A stretch of 64,000 nucleotides of DNA from G963720515 sp963720515. Its GTDB lineage: Bacteria; Actinomycetota; Thermoleophilia; Gaiellales; Gaiellaceae. Shown here one piece after another: positions 9,393 through 18,268 of the stretch. Position numbers and translations under genes: made by a program. The stretch covers positions 930,001-994,000 of the forward strand of contig OY970397.1 in NCBI GenBank assembly GCA_963720515.1. Direction: 5' to 3'. How positions within the stretch are numbered: position 1 is the stretch's first letter; every line of letters starts with the position of its first letter. Under the pieces are notes generated by a model. The model made no database searches, was not told the origin of the DNA, and saw only the letters and a list, made by a program, of their open reading frames with translations.

Positions 9393-10400
9393 GTGCGCGT
9401 CTGGGTCGACCTCACGAACACCGCCCACGTCCTCGTCCTTCGGCCGCTGGTCGAGCTGCTCGAGGAGGACGGCCACGAAGTGACGCTGACCGCGCGGCCG
9501 CTCTCGCACACGGTCGAGCTGCTCGACGACTGGGGCCACCCGTACACGGTCGTCGGCCACCACGGCGGGTCGCGGCGGCTCGGCAAGGCGCTCGCGTCGG
9601 CCGGCCGGGTCGCTGGGCTCCTCCGCTTCGCGCGCGGGCGCGGCTTCGACTGGGGCCTCGGCCACGGCTCGGTCGACCTCCCGCCGGTCGCGCGGACGCT
9701 GCGGGTGAAGAACACGACGATGTTCGACTACGAGTTCGCGGTCGCCCAGGAGCAGGTTGTCTGCCGGCTCGCGAACCGCGTGCTCGTCCCGGACGCGATC
9801 CCGCTCGAGCGGCTCGCTCGCTACGGCGCCCGCCCGCCGAAGCTCGTTCGCTACCCCGGGCTCAAGGAGGAGTACTACCTCGCGGACTTCGAGCCCGACC
9901 CCGCGGTGCTCGACGCGCTCGGCGTCGAACGCGATGCGATCCTCGCCGTCGTCCGCACCGCGCCGTCCTACGCGCTCTACCTCGGCGGGTCGGAGAACGA
10001 GCTCCTGCCCGCGGTGCTGCGACGGCTCGCATCGGACGAGAGCACGCAGACGGTCGTCCTCGCCCGCACGCCCGAGCAGCGCGCGGCGATCCGCGGCCTC
10101 GGGCTCGACCGTGTGATCGTCCCGGACCGCGCGGTGGACGGACGGAGCCTCGTCGCGTTCGCCGACCTCCTCGTCTCCGCGGGCGGGACGATGAACCGCG
10201 AGGCCGCGGTGCTCGGGACGCCGGTCTGGTCGATCTTCGAGGGCCGCCTCGGCGCCGTGGACGAGCAGCTCGCCGCCGAGGGGCGGCTCCGCTTCCTCTC
10301 CGACCCGGCCGAGATCGTCCCGGCGAAGAAGGCGCCGGGCGCGGTGGAGCGCCGCGTGCGCCGCGACCCTCGCGAGCTGCTCCGGCTGGCCCTCCCCTAG
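9393..10400 (+). CDS. DUF354 family glycosyltransferase-B-like protein
   Basis: 335 residues, GTG start. The N-terminus VRVWVDLTNTAHVLVLRPLVELLEEDGHEV is the DUF354 signature (usually WIDI.NxPHV.F..pli). The C-terminal half has LVSAGGTMNREAAVLGTPVWSIF, the UDP-sugar-binding-like motif of the GT-B/UDP-GlcNAc 2-epimerase fold. Biochemical function of DUF354 is not established; members sit in surface-polysaccharide loci, as here near wecA and a UDP-sugar dehydrogenase. It ends in a CTAG tail-to-tail overlap with the EamA transporter gene. Confidence 0.8.
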   Translation: MRVWVDLTNTAHVLVLRPLVELLEEDGHEVTLTARPLSHTVELLDDWGHPYTVVGHHGGSRRLGKALASAGRVAGLLRFARGRGFDWGLGHGSVDLPPVARTLRVKNTTMFDYEFAVAQEQVVCRLANRVLVPDAIPLERLARYGARPPKLVRYPGLKEEYYLADFEPDPAVLDALGVERDAILAVVRTAPSYALYLGGSENELLPAVLRRLASDESTQTVVLARTPEQRAAIRGLGLDRVIVPDRAVDGRSLVAFADLLVSAGGTMNREAAVLGTPVWSIFEGRLGAVDEQLAAEGRLRFLSDPAEIVPAKKAPGAVERRVRRDPRELLRLALP

Positions 10401-11302
10401 CGCCGCTGGGCGATCCAGACCCCGGCGAGCACGGCGGCGGCGGGGAGCGCGAGCTCGGGCGTCAACCGCTCGTCGAGGACAAGCGCGGCGAGGGCGAGGC
10501 CGGAGAGCGGCTGGATGAACTGCACGGTCGCGATGCGCGCGATGCCGCCGCGCGCGAGCGCCCAGTACCAGCCGACGTAGCCCACGATCGACGTGACGAT
10601 CGCGAGGAAGAGGATCGAGCCCCAGGCCGCGGCGTCCCCCGAAGGTACGCCGTCCACGCCGAGGAGCACCGCGCCGAGCGGCCCCATGACGACCGCGCCG
10701 AGCGCCACGCCCCAGAGCGTCGTCGCGAGGCTCCGATAGCCGGCGAGCGAGAGGAGCGCGCCCGCGACGTAGCCGGCCGAGACGAGCGTCGCCGCGGCGA
10801 GGATGAGGAGGTCGCCGCCGAAGGTCGGCTCCGTTCCGCTCCCGCCGCGCAGCCCGATCATGACCGCCTCGCCTGCGAGCGCGATCGCACAGCCGAGGAG
10901 CCACCGGGACGGTGGCCGGCGCCGGTCGACGAGCGCGGCCCACGCCCCCGTGAAGACGGGGAGCGCGGCGAGGATGAGCGCGCCGTGCGTCGCCGACGTC
11001 CGCTCCTGGCCGAGCGTGTAGAGGATCGGGAAGAGCACGAACCCGGTCAGCGCCGAGAGGACGAGCAGCCCGCGGCTCCGGCGGGCCTCGGGCGCCCGCG
11101 TTCGCATCGCGAGGAGGATCGGCGCCGCGACGAGCCCCGCGATCACGGTGCGGAGGACGGCCACCATGAGCGGCGGCACGTCCTCGACCGCGAGCCGTGT
11201 CGCGACCGGCGTCGAGCCCCAGGCGATGTTCACGACGACCGCCACGACGAGCGCGAGCGTCACCGGCGCCCGCGCCCGGGCGATCGCGGACTCCATGCTC
11301 AC
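10397..11302 (-). CDS. EamA/DMT-superfamily transporter
   Basis: 301 residues, ten predicted membrane helices arranged as two five-helix EamA repeats (first repeat from NIAWGSTPVATRL, second from RWLLGCAIALAGEAVMIGL). The AWGSTPVATR and FxQPLSGLALAALVLDERLT features are typical of the drug/metabolite transporter superfamily; substrates range from amino acids to cell-wall precursors and cannot be assigned. GTG start at 11300-11302, five bases after the wecA-like stop, so both are likely in one transcript. Confidence 0.87.
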   Translation of the reverse strand: MSMESAIARARAPVTLALVVAVVVNIAWGSTPVATRLAVEDVPPLMVAVLRTVIAGLVAAPILLAMRTRAPEARRSRGLLVLSALTGFVLFPILYTLGQERTSATHGALILAALPVFTGAWAALVDRRRPPSRWLLGCAIALAGEAVMIGLRGGSGTEPTFGGDLLILAAATLVSAGYVAGALLSLAGYRSLATTLWGVALGAVVMGPLGAVLLGVDGVPSGDAAAWGSILFLAIVTSIVGYVGWYWALARGGIARIATVQFIQPLSGLALAALVLDERLTPELALPAAAVLAGVWIAQRR

Positions 11303-11306
11303 CCGG

Positions 11307-12488
11307 TCAGCGGCGTCCGGCGGTCAGGACGTGCTCGACGGTGGCCTCTTCCTCCTCCTCGCGCGTCGCGAAGCGGCCGAGGCCGAGAACGCGGAGGTGG
11401 CGCGCCTTGAGGATCTCGAGCGTGTAGACCATCCAGACCGACGCGAGGAAGACGACGAACCCGGCGGCCGCGACGATGAGGGTGTTCCGCAGGTCCCAGA
11501 CCCCGAGCGGCCGCGGCGGGACGAAGCGGACGAGGAGCGCCCACGCGGCGAGCATGAGCGCCCAGACGTGGAGGTACGCGGCCGTCCGGCGCTGCGAGAA
11601 GCCGATCCGCATGAACCGGTGGTAGAAGTGGTTCTGGTCGGCGCCCCACGGCGGGCGGCGGTACTTGAGCCGCTTGAGGACGACGAATGACGTGTCGAGG
11701 ATCGGCACCGCGATCACGAGCAGCGGCGCGATGAGCGCGATCGACGCGGCCGTCTTCAGCACGCCCTGCACGGCCACGCACGCGAGGACGAAGCCGAGCG
11801 CCAGCGCCCCGCAGTCGCCCATGATCATCCGCGCCGGATGCCAGTTGTAGCGCAGGAACCCGAGCGTGGCCCCGCACACGATCGCGGCGAGCGCGGCGGC
11901 GTCCACGCGGACGAACGAGACGGCGAGGATCGCGAACGCCCCGGCGGCGATCGAGACGATCCCGGCGGCGAGCCCGTCCATCCCGTCGATCAGGTTCACG
12001 AGGTTCGCGAGGAACACGATCCAGAAGAGCGTGAGCGGCACCTCGAGCATCCCGAAGTCGATGTTCCCGAGGAAGGGCAGCGAGATCGACTCGAAGGTCA
12101 CGTCGTAGCCCACGACCGGGATGAGCGCGATCAGGAGGACGCCGACCGCCTTCACGCTCGGCCGGAGCCCGCGGACGTCGTCCACGAGCCCGAGCAGCGA
12201 GACGAGCGCCGTCCCGAGCAGGATCCCCGGGTAGGGGCCGTCGAGGCCGATCCAGATGAGCGCCGGCACGAGGATGCCGGTGACGATCGCGAGCCCGCCG
12301 ATCCGCGGCAGCGGCCGGGAGTGCACGCGCGGGCGGTCCGAGTGGCCGGGGTCGTCCACCGCGCCGATGCGCGGCGCGAGCCAGGCGGTGGCTGGAGCGA
12401 GGCAAAGGGTGATGGCCACGGCCGCCAGGAACCCCCAGACGACCGCCCCCTCGTGGACGAGGGTGTCGAGCGAGTCGAGGAACGACAC
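11307..12488 (-). CDS. wecA: WecA/TagO-type undecaprenyl-phosphate sugar-1-phosphate transferase (GT4)
   Basis: 393 residues, ten to eleven membrane helices. Motifs of the polyprenyl-phosphate N-acetylhexosamine-1-phosphate transferases are visible: LGLVDDVRGL near residue 100, NLIDGMDGLAAG near 170, GDCGALALGF (normally GDSGS, here Cys replaces Ser) near 225 and the histidine motif NHFYHRFMRIGFS near 290. It would load a sugar phosphate on the lipid carrier to start a surface polymer. A wecA-type gene between upp/glyA and atpI is conserved in many Gram-positive bacteria. Whether the sugar is GlcNAc cannot be read from sequence. Confidence 0.92.
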   Translation of the reverse strand: MSFLDSLDTLVHEGAVVWGFLAAVAITLCLAPATAWLAPRIGAVDDPGHSDRPRVHSRPLPRIGGLAIVTGILVPALIWIGLDGPYPGILLGTALVSLLGLVDDVRGLRPSVKAVGVLLIALIPVVGYDVTFESISLPFLGNIDFGMLEVPLTLFWIVFLANLVNLIDGMDGLAAGIVSIAAGAFAILAVSFVRVDAAALAAIVCGATLGFLRYNWHPARMIMGDCGALALGFVLACVAVQGVLKTAASIALIAPLLVIAVPILDTSFVVLKRLKYRRPPWGADQNHFYHRFMRIGFSQRRTAAYLHVWALMLAAWALLVRFVPPRPLGVWDLRNTLIVAAAGFVVFLASVWMVYTLEILKARHLRVLGLGRFATREEEEEATVEHVLTAGRR

Positions 12489-12521
12489 TCCGGCCGATTA
12501 TCGCAGAGGGTTGCGTCGACC

Positions 12522-12549
12522 TTGCTTCGAGCGAGCCTTTTGCTACGTT
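12522..12549 (+). promoter_or_regulatory. Candidate promoter of the UDP-sugar dehydrogenase operon
   Basis: TTGCTT and TACGTT separated by 16 bases, with TG before the -10 (extended form), ten bases upstream of the GTG start of the dehydrogenase gene and in the gap divergent to wecA. Pattern match by eye only. Confidence 0.35.
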
Positions 12550-12558
12550 CAGGCCCCT

Positions 12559-13896
12559 GTGGCCGAGGTCCTGAAACCCACTACGCCGGCGGGCTCCGCG
12601 GCCCAGGCCGCGTCCACCTTCGACGAGTCGATCGCCTCCCGCCAGGCGAACGTCGGCATCGTCGGCCTCGGCTACGCCGGGCTCCCGCTCGCCATCGCAT
12701 TCGCGGAGGCCGGCTTCGGCGTCACCGGGCTCGACCTGAACGAGGAGCGAGTCGCCGCCGTCCGCGCGCACGAGTCCTACCTCGTGGACGTCCCGGCCGA
12801 GCGCTACGAGGGGCTCGAGGGCACGCTCGCCGCGACAACCGACTACGCCGCGGTCCGCGAGATCGACGCGCTCACGATCTGCGTCCCCACGCCGCTCTCG
12901 AAGACGCGCACCCCGGACATCTCGTTCGTCGTCGCTGCGGCCGAGTCCGTGGCGAAGAACCTCAAGCCGGGCCTCCTCGTCGTCCTCCAGTCCACGACCT
13001 ACCCGGGCACGACGGAGGAGATCGTCCTCCCGATCCTCGAGGCCACCGGCGGCAAGGTCGGCCAGGACTTCTTCCTCGGCTACGCGCCCGAGCGGGTGGA
13101 TCCCGGCAACGACCGCTTCACCATCCGCACGACGCCGAAGCTCGTCGCGGGCGTCACCGAGGAGTGCCTGCACCGCACGCAGCTCCTCTACCGCCAGATC
13201 GTGGACACCGTCGTGCCGGTCTCGCGCCCGATGGTCGCGGAGACGGCGAAGCTGCACGAGAACACGTTCCGCGCCGTGAACATCGCGCTCGCGAACGAGC
13301 TGGCGCTCATGTGCGACCGGATGGGGATCTCACCGTGGGAGGTCATCGAGGCGGCCGCGACGAAGCCGTTCGCGTTCCTCCCGCACTACCCGGGCCCCGG
13401 GCTCGGCGGCGACTGCATCCCGGTGGTGCCGCAGTTCCTCGCTGCGCGGGTGCGCGAGTACGGCTACTCGCCGCGGCTCATCGACGCGGCGCACGAGATC
13501 AACACGAGCATGCCGACGTACGTGGTCGGCAAGGTCGGGGACGCCCTGAACGAGGATGGCCGGCCGGTGAAAGGCTCGCGGATCCTGCTCCTCGGCATGG
13601 CCTACAAGGCGGACGTGCACGACACGCGCGAGTCGCCGAGCCTCGAGGTCATGCGGCTCCTGCTCGCCCGCGGCGGCGACGTGCACTACTGCGACCCGTG
13701 GGTGCCGTGGCTCGAGCTCGACGACCGCCGGCACGAGAGCGTGCCGTGGAGCCGCGAGGAGGTCGAGGCGGCCGACTGCGTCGTCCTGCTCACGAACCAC
13801 CGCCAGTTCGCCGCTGACCCGCACTGGGACTCGGCAGCCCGCATCGTGGACTCGCGCAACGTCGTCCCCGACGGGCCGACCGTCCACCGGATCTAG
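12559..13896 (+). CDS. Nucleotide-sugar dehydrogenase (WecC/WbpA type)
   Basis: 445 residues. Rossmann motif GIVGLGYAGLPLAIAF near residue 35, then QSTTYPGTTEE, GYAPERVDPGN, AETAKLHENTFRAVNIALANEL and the catalytic cysteine in GLGGDCIPV. This is the UDP-glucose/GDP-mannose dehydrogenase family; the APERVDPGN and GDCIP wording fits UDP-N-acetylglucosamine/mannosamine 6-dehydrogenases rather than UDP-glucose dehydrogenase. It makes a uronic-acid sugar nucleotide for a surface glycan. GTG start at 12559. First gene of a plus-strand run of epimerase genes. Confidence 0.9.
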   Translation: MAEVLKPTTPAGSAAQAASTFDESIASRQANVGIVGLGYAGLPLAIAFAEAGFGVTGLDLNEERVAAVRAHESYLVDVPAERYEGLEGTLAATTDYAAVREIDALTICVPTPLSKTRTPDISFVVAAAESVAKNLKPGLLVVLQSTTYPGTTEEIVLPILEATGGKVGQDFFLGYAPERVDPGNDRFTIRTTPKLVAGVTEECLHRTQLLYRQIVDTVVPVSRPMVAETAKLHENTFRAVNIALANELALMCDRMGISPWEVIEAAATKPFAFLPHYPGPGLGGDCIPVVPQFLAARVREYGYSPRLIDAAHEINTSMPTYVVGKVGDALNEDGRPVKGSRILLLGMAYKADVHDTRESPSLEVMRLLLARGGDVHYCDPWVPWLELDDRRHESVPWSREEVEAADCVVLLTNHRQFAADPHWDSAARIVDSRNVVPDGPTVHRI

Positions 13897-13917
13897 GCCT
13901 ACGGGCAGAATCGCGCC

Positions 13918-14784
13918 GTGCCCAACGCGGACGGACCCGTTCTCGTGCTCGGCGCCGGGTACCTCGGCGCCAAGGCGGCCGAGCTCGCGCTCTCCGAGGG
14001 ATGCGACGTCGTCCTCGCCGACGACTGGAGCCTCACCCGGCGCGAGCAGCTCGCGCCGCTCGAGGCGCAAGGCGCCAGCGTCGAGACCGCGGACATCCGC
14101 CGCCGCGAGGACATCGAGCGGCTGCTAGCGCTGGGCCCGTCCCGGTTGCTGCTCCTCGCCGCGCAGGCGAGCCGCCCGATTGCCGAGCGCGAGCCCGAGC
14201 GCACCGAGTCCACGAACGCGACGGGCGTCCGGCTCGTCGCCGAGGCCGTCGCGGCGGACGGCGGCCCGGCGGTCGCGTTCGGCAGCTCGGTCCACGTCTA
14301 CGGCCCCGGGCTCTCCGGCGAGGTCGGCGCCGACCATCCGTACGGCCCCCAGGGCGACCTCGCGCACCTGACGAAGGTCTACGGCGAGCTCGTCCTCGCC
14401 ATGCACGCGGCACGCGCCCGGTTCCCGCTCTCGCTCCTCCGCCTCGGGATCGTCTACGGCCCGAGCCCGGTCGAGCACGAGGGGCCCGAGTCGCAGACGG
14501 TCGTCGACCGCTTCCGGCGGCTTGCAGCGGCGGGTGAGGACCTGCCGCTCGACGACGGCGGCCGCGCGACGATCGGCGTGGTGCACGTCGAGGACGCGGC
14601 GCGGATCCTGCTCGACGCCCCGCCCGGCCCCGCGAACGTGGCCGCCGAGACGATCACGGTCGCCGACGTCGCCGCCCTCGCCCGCGGGGACGAGCCGACC
14701 GGCACGCCCGCGTGGACGGCGGCGACGCCCTTCGCCTACGAACACCGCGTCGCGGACTACCTCCGCAGGAGGATGCCGCGGTGA
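13918..14784 (+). CDS. NAD-dependent epimerase/dehydratase (extended SDR)
   Basis: 288 residues, GTG start. N-terminal GAGYLGAKAAELA is the dinucleotide-binding motif (G-x2-GxxG type), and SSVHVYG followed by LTKVYGELV gives the Ser and YxxxK-like region, although the canonical Tyr-x3-Lys is altered here (TKVYGE). A variant active site, so the exact reaction is open. It lies 21 bases after the sugar dehydrogenase and overlaps the next SDR gene by GTGA, so it belongs to the same nucleotide-sugar operon. Confidence 0.82.
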   Translation: MPNADGPVLVLGAGYLGAKAAELALSEGCDVVLADDWSLTRREQLAPLEAQGASVETADIRRREDIERLLALGPSRLLLLAAQASRPIAEREPERTESTNATGVRLVAEAVAADGGPAVAFGSSVHVYGPGLSGEVGADHPYGPQGDLAHLTKVYGELVLAMHAARARFPLSLLRLGIVYGPSPVEHEGPESQTVVDRFRRLAAAGEDLPLDDGGRATIGVVHVEDAARILLDAPPGPANVAAETITVADVAALARGDEPTGTPAWTAATPFAYEHRVADYLRRRMPR

Positions 14785-15665
14785 AGCTCCTCGTCACCGG
14801 TGCCTCCGGCTTCCTCGGCTCGCGCACGGCCGACCTCCTCTCCGAGCACGGTCACGAGGTCGTCCGCGTCGCGCGGCCCGGCGGCCGCAAGCGCCCGCAC
14901 GTGGACGAGGGCAAGGTCGTCCGCATGGACGCGGGCGACCCGGCGATCCGCGAGCTGGTCGCGGGCTGCGACGCCGTCCTCCACTTCGCCGGCATCCCCA
15001 ACCCGACCGCGGCGAACCGCGACGTCGCGGGCGCCGTCCGCGAGAACGCCGGAACCACGCTCAACCTGCTCGAGGGCTGCAGGGAGCACGACGCCGGGCT
15101 CCTCTACCCCTCCACCGTGCGCGCCGCGGTCGACCCGCTCCCCGATCCGTACGCGATCTCGAAGCGCCTCGGCGAGGAGACGTGCCGCCTCCACCGGGCG
15201 AAGTCCACCATCGTCCGGCTGACCTCGGTCTTCGGGCCCGGGCAGGTGGCGGACGAAGGGGCGACCGGGGCCATCGCCGGCTTCGCGGCCGCCGCGCTCG
15301 GCGGCCGGCCGATCGTGATCGACGGCGACCCGGCGCGCGGTCGCGACTTCGTCTACGTGGACGACCTCGTTCCGACGTTCGAGCGGATCGTCGAGCACGG
15401 CCTGTGGAACGACACGATCACCCTGGCACGCGGCGAGCTCACCCCGCTTCGCGAGGCCGCGGAGCTCGTGAAGGCGGCCGCGCACACGGATTCGCCGATC
15501 GAGACGCCCGGCGGCACGCTCGCGGCGGGCGAGGACGACACGTACCCGGCCGACCGGCCGCCGCCGCGGCTAGCCTTCGCCCCTCGACCGCTCGAGGAGG
15601 GAATTGCGCTCCATGTCGACTGGCTCCGCAGCAACGCCGCTGCTCAAGGCCGCACCGACGCCTGA
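14781..15665 (+). CDS. NAD-dependent epimerase/dehydratase (extended SDR)
   Basis: 294 residues. Classic extended SDR: TGASGFLGSRTADLL at residue 6, LHFAGIPNP, STVRAAVDPLPDPYAISKRLGEE containing the YxxxK catalytic pair (Tyr-Ala-Ile-Ser-Lys), and RDFVYVDDLVPTF in the substrate domain. Likely acts on a UDP-sugar in the same pathway as its neighbours. The GTG start at 14781 overlaps the upstream stop. The 3' end overlaps the start of the fusion gene by 53 bases. Confidence 0.86.
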   Translation: MKLLVTGASGFLGSRTADLLSEHGHEVVRVARPGGRKRPHVDEGKVVRMDAGDPAIRELVAGCDAVLHFAGIPNPTAANRDVAGAVRENAGTTLNLLEGCREHDAGLLYPSTVRAAVDPLPDPYAISKRLGEETCRLHRAKSTIVRLTSVFGPGQVADEGATGAIAGFAAAALGGRPIVIDGDPARGRDFVYVDDLVPTFERIVEHGLWNDTITLARGELTPLREAAELVKAAAHTDSPIETPGGTLAAGEDDTYPADRPPPRLAFAPRPLEEGIALHVDWLRSNAAAQGRTDA

Positions 15666-17610
15666 CCAGATCGCCGAGCGCCTTGCGGACGGCGACTGGC
15701 GCGGGCTCGAGCTGGCGCTCATGCCGGCCGATCTCGCCGACGAGGCATCGCTCGCAGCGGCGATCGCGGCCGTGCAGGAAGGCACCGCCGGGCGCGACGT
15801 CGTGCTCGCCGCCGAGGCGCCCGTCTCCTGGCCAAGTGGCGCCTTCGTCCGAGTCGACAGGCTGACCGACGAGGCGCGCGCGTGCATCGACCGGAGCGCC
15901 GAGTTCGCCGCGGCGATCGGCTCGCCCGTCCTGACGATCCACCTCTACGCCCCGCTTTCCCCGGACGAGTTCCGTGAGGCCGGGCCGATCGACGAGGACG
16001 CCGTCCAGGAGTTCCTCGCCTTCTTCGCGGCCGCGTGCGTCACCCGCGGCGTGACGCCCCTGATCGAGAACGTGCCGCCCGTCCTCAGGATGCGCGTCGG
16101 CGGCGTCTTCCTCACGCAGATCGGCGGCCACTGGGAGGACCTGCGGCGCTGGCACGCGCGCGTCCCCGACCTCCGCTTCACGCTCGACACCTCGCACGCG
16201 GCGCTCTTTCGGAATTTCGCGGCCGCGTACCCGTCCCTCTTCGGCCTGGCCTCGGAGGACGAGCTCGACCTCCCGCGCTACGTCGAGGAGCTCGTGCCGT
16301 CGCTCGAGGTCGCGCACGTCTCGGACGCCCACGGGCTCCTCGGCGAGGGCCTCCCGTTCGGGAGCGGCGAGCTCGACCTCGAGCCCGTCATGCGCCGCCT
16401 CGGCACGGTCTGTCGCTTCGTCGTCGCCGAGGTGAACGAGCCCGACCCAGCCCGCTCGCCGGACATGAAGGCCGGCTACCGCGAGCTCGAGCGCGCGTTC
16501 GCGGAGCCCTACGCCGCGAGGCTCCCGCGCCCGCCGCGCCGGCTCAAGCCGGAGACGACCGACTGGTCGGGCGTGCTCGGCCGGCGCGACCCGGTGCCGG
16601 CACTGCTCGAGCTCCAGGAGCGCTTCGGCGGACGGAGGGTCGTGATCACCGGCGGCGGCGGCTCGATCGGGCGAACGCTCGCGACCTTCCTCGCCGGCTT
16701 CCGGCCCGAGCGGATCGCGCTCGTGGACGGCCACGAGGCCTCGCTCACCGCCGACCGCCGCGCCCGCGGCGCGGACCCCCGCGTCGCGCACCTTCTCTGC
16801 GACGTCCGCGACGCCGGGCGGGTCGAGGCGGTGCTCGCCTCCGAGCGGCCCGACGTCGTCTTCCACCTGGCCGCCTACAAGCACGTGGACTGGGCCGAGC
16901 TCTTCCCGGACGAGTTCGTGGACACGAACCTCGTCGGGAGCTGGAACGTGCTGCGCGGGGCCGAGCGCGCCGCCGTGGACACGGTCGTCGTGGCCTCGAC
17001 GGACAAGGCAGCGCTGGCCGCGTCGGTCTACGGGCGCACGAAACGCCTCATGGAGCAGCTCACGGCGTTCGCTGGGCGCGAGGCGGGCGCGCGCCGGGTC
17101 GCGGTGCGCTTCGTGAACGTCCTTGGCACCGCAGGGTCGGTGTCCGATCTCTTCTGGAGCCAGGCCCGCGCGGGCGTCCCGCTCACGGTCACGGACGGCG
17201 GGATGGTGCGCTACTGGATCACGATGGCGCACACGACGACGCTCGCCTCGCACGCCGCACTCCTCGGCGCCGAGGGCACGCCGCTCGCGACCGCGTCCGA
17301 CCCGTTGACGCTCACGGTCGGGGAGCTCGCGGAGCGGATCTGGGCCGCCGCGGGGCGGGCCGGCACGCCGGACATCGACGTGGTCGGCATCCGCCCGGGC
17401 GAGACGATGAGCGAGGTGCTCGTCGGCCCAGGCGAGGAGGTCGGCCCCGAGCGCTTCCAGGGCATCGCGCCGATCCTCGGCGAGATCCCGATGCAGGCCC
17501 CGGCGTGGGTGCTCGAGCGGCTCCCGGAACGGGGCTCACGCGAGGAGATCCGCGCCGTCTGGCTCGAGGCGCTCTCGAGGCCGGGGCTGCTCGCGCCCGC
17601 GCGGGCCTAG
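15613..17610 (+). CDS. Two-domain protein: xylose-isomerase-like TIM barrel fused to CapD-like epimerase
   Basis: 665 residues. Residues about 1-315 form an AP-endonuclease-2/xylose-isomerase-like barrel: TIHLYAP, TPLIENVPP, FTLDTSHAAL, VAHVSDAHG and FVVAEVNEPD hold the usual Glu, Asp/His, His and Glu metal ligands. After a proline-rich linker (PRPPRRLKPE) residues 340-660 are a CapD/FlaA1-like SDR: VVITGGGGSIGRTLA, DVVFHLAAYKHV, STDKA, YGRTK. The fusion suggests successive isomerisation and epimerisation of one sugar nucleotide. Start ATG 15613 has GGAGGG 12 bases upstream; a TTG at 15604 is also possible. The domain pair is unusual and is listed as a finding. Confidence 0.85.
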   Translation: MSTGSAATPLLKAAPTPDQIAERLADGDWRGLELALMPADLADEASLAAAIAAVQEGTAGRDVVLAAEAPVSWPSGAFVRVDRLTDEARACIDRSAEFAAAIGSPVLTIHLYAPLSPDEFREAGPIDEDAVQEFLAFFAAACVTRGVTPLIENVPPVLRMRVGGVFLTQIGGHWEDLRRWHARVPDLRFTLDTSHAALFRNFAAAYPSLFGLASEDELDLPRYVEELVPSLEVAHVSDAHGLLGEGLPFGSGELDLEPVMRRLGTVCRFVVAEVNEPDPARSPDMKAGYRELERAFAEPYAARLPRPPRRLKPETTDWSGVLGRRDPVPALLELQERFGGRRVVITGGGGSIGRTLATFLAGFRPERIALVDGHEASLTADRRARGADPRVAHLLCDVRDAGRVEAVLASERPDVVFHLAAYKHVDWAELFPDEFVDTNLVGSWNVLRGAERAAVDTVVVASTDKAALAASVYGRTKRLMEQLTAFAGREAGARRVAVRFVNVLGTAGSVSDLFWSQARAGVPLTVTDGGMVRYWITMAHTTTLASHAALLGAEGTPLATASDPLTLTVGELAERIWAAAGRAGTPDIDVVGIRPGETMSEVLVGPGEEVGPERFQGIAPILGEIPMQAPAWVLERLPERGSREEIRAVWLEALSRPGLLAPARA

Positions 17611-17612
17611 CC

Positions 17613-18080
17613 GTGCTCGAGCGGGTCGGCGTCGACCCGGTGACAGGCCGAACGCTCTGGGTAAGGCGCATCGGAGCGCTCGACACGTGGCCGAGCACGA
17701 TCGAGCTCCCACCCGACTTCGTGCTCCTGCTCGCACTCGACGCACGTGACGTGAGCGACGCTCGCATCGAAGCATTCGCGACCAAGCTCATTGTCCAGGG
17801 CGTCGGCTACGCGTGCTGCTGGGGCCCCGATTGCCGTCGCGTTCACCGGCTGTTCGACCGGGCCGCGATCGAGGCGAACCGCTTCGTGATGACGACGTGG
17901 CACGACGCCGAGACCCTCGACGAGGCGGTCTGGTTCGCGGTGAACGTCGCACTTCCGCCGAACGAGCCGACGGGGCCGCCGGCGGTTCTTTGTGCGGCCA
18001 CCGACGACCTGATCGACGCGATCCACCTTCGGCTCGCCGATCTGCCGAGCCTGACCCGGGACGTAGTCGGCGAGGACTAG
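17613..18080 (+). CDS. Hypothetical protein with CCWGPDC motif
   Basis: 155 residues, GTG start two bases after the fusion gene's stop. No family recognised. It is soluble and rather acidic, with the cysteine-rich string GYACCWGPDCRRVHRLFD in the middle and a Trp/Asp-rich N-terminal part (LDTWPSTIELPPDFVLLLALD). The WGPDC-x-RVH arrangement looks like a conserved structural or metal-related motif. Last gene of the glycan run by position, but nothing in the sequence ties it to sugar chemistry. It is convergent with a small minus-strand gene. Confidence 0.7.
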   Translation: MLERVGVDPVTGRTLWVRRIGALDTWPSTIELPPDFVLLLALDARDVSDARIEAFATKLIVQGVGYACCWGPDCRRVHRLFDRAAIEANRFVMTTWHDAETLDEAVWFAVNVALPPNEPTGPPAVLCAATDDLIDAIHLRLADLPSLTRDVVGED

Positions 18081-18253
18081 GAGGTGCCCGGAGCGCGCCC
18101 GAAGCGGCCGCGCGTGAGGAGCGCGACGATCGCGAGCAGGAGCCCGATCGCGTTCGTCGTCCAGCAGGTGCGGCACGCGTTGCAGCACGCCGGCGCGATC
18201 TCCGCGGAGCGGGAGAGCTGCGGCGTCCATCGGGCCATGACGCGTTGCACCAT
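18077..18253 (-). CDS. Small cysteine-cluster membrane protein
   Basis: 58 residues. Middle section PACCNACRTCWTTNAIGLLLAIVALL places four cysteines (CC-x2-C-x2-C) right before a single membrane helix, followed by a basic tail RGRFGR, which predicts cytoplasmic C-terminus. It lies 15 bases after the upp stop with AGGAG twelve bases before the ATG and ends convergently on the hypothetical gene. Function unknown. Third-position G/C bias supports coding; the sequence is shorter than most gene finders report. Confidence 0.5.
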   Translation of the reverse strand: MVQRVMARWTPQLSRSAEIAPACCNACRTCWTTNAIGLLLAIVALLTRGRFGRAPGTS

Positions 18254-18268
18254 CGGCTCAGCGTACTC

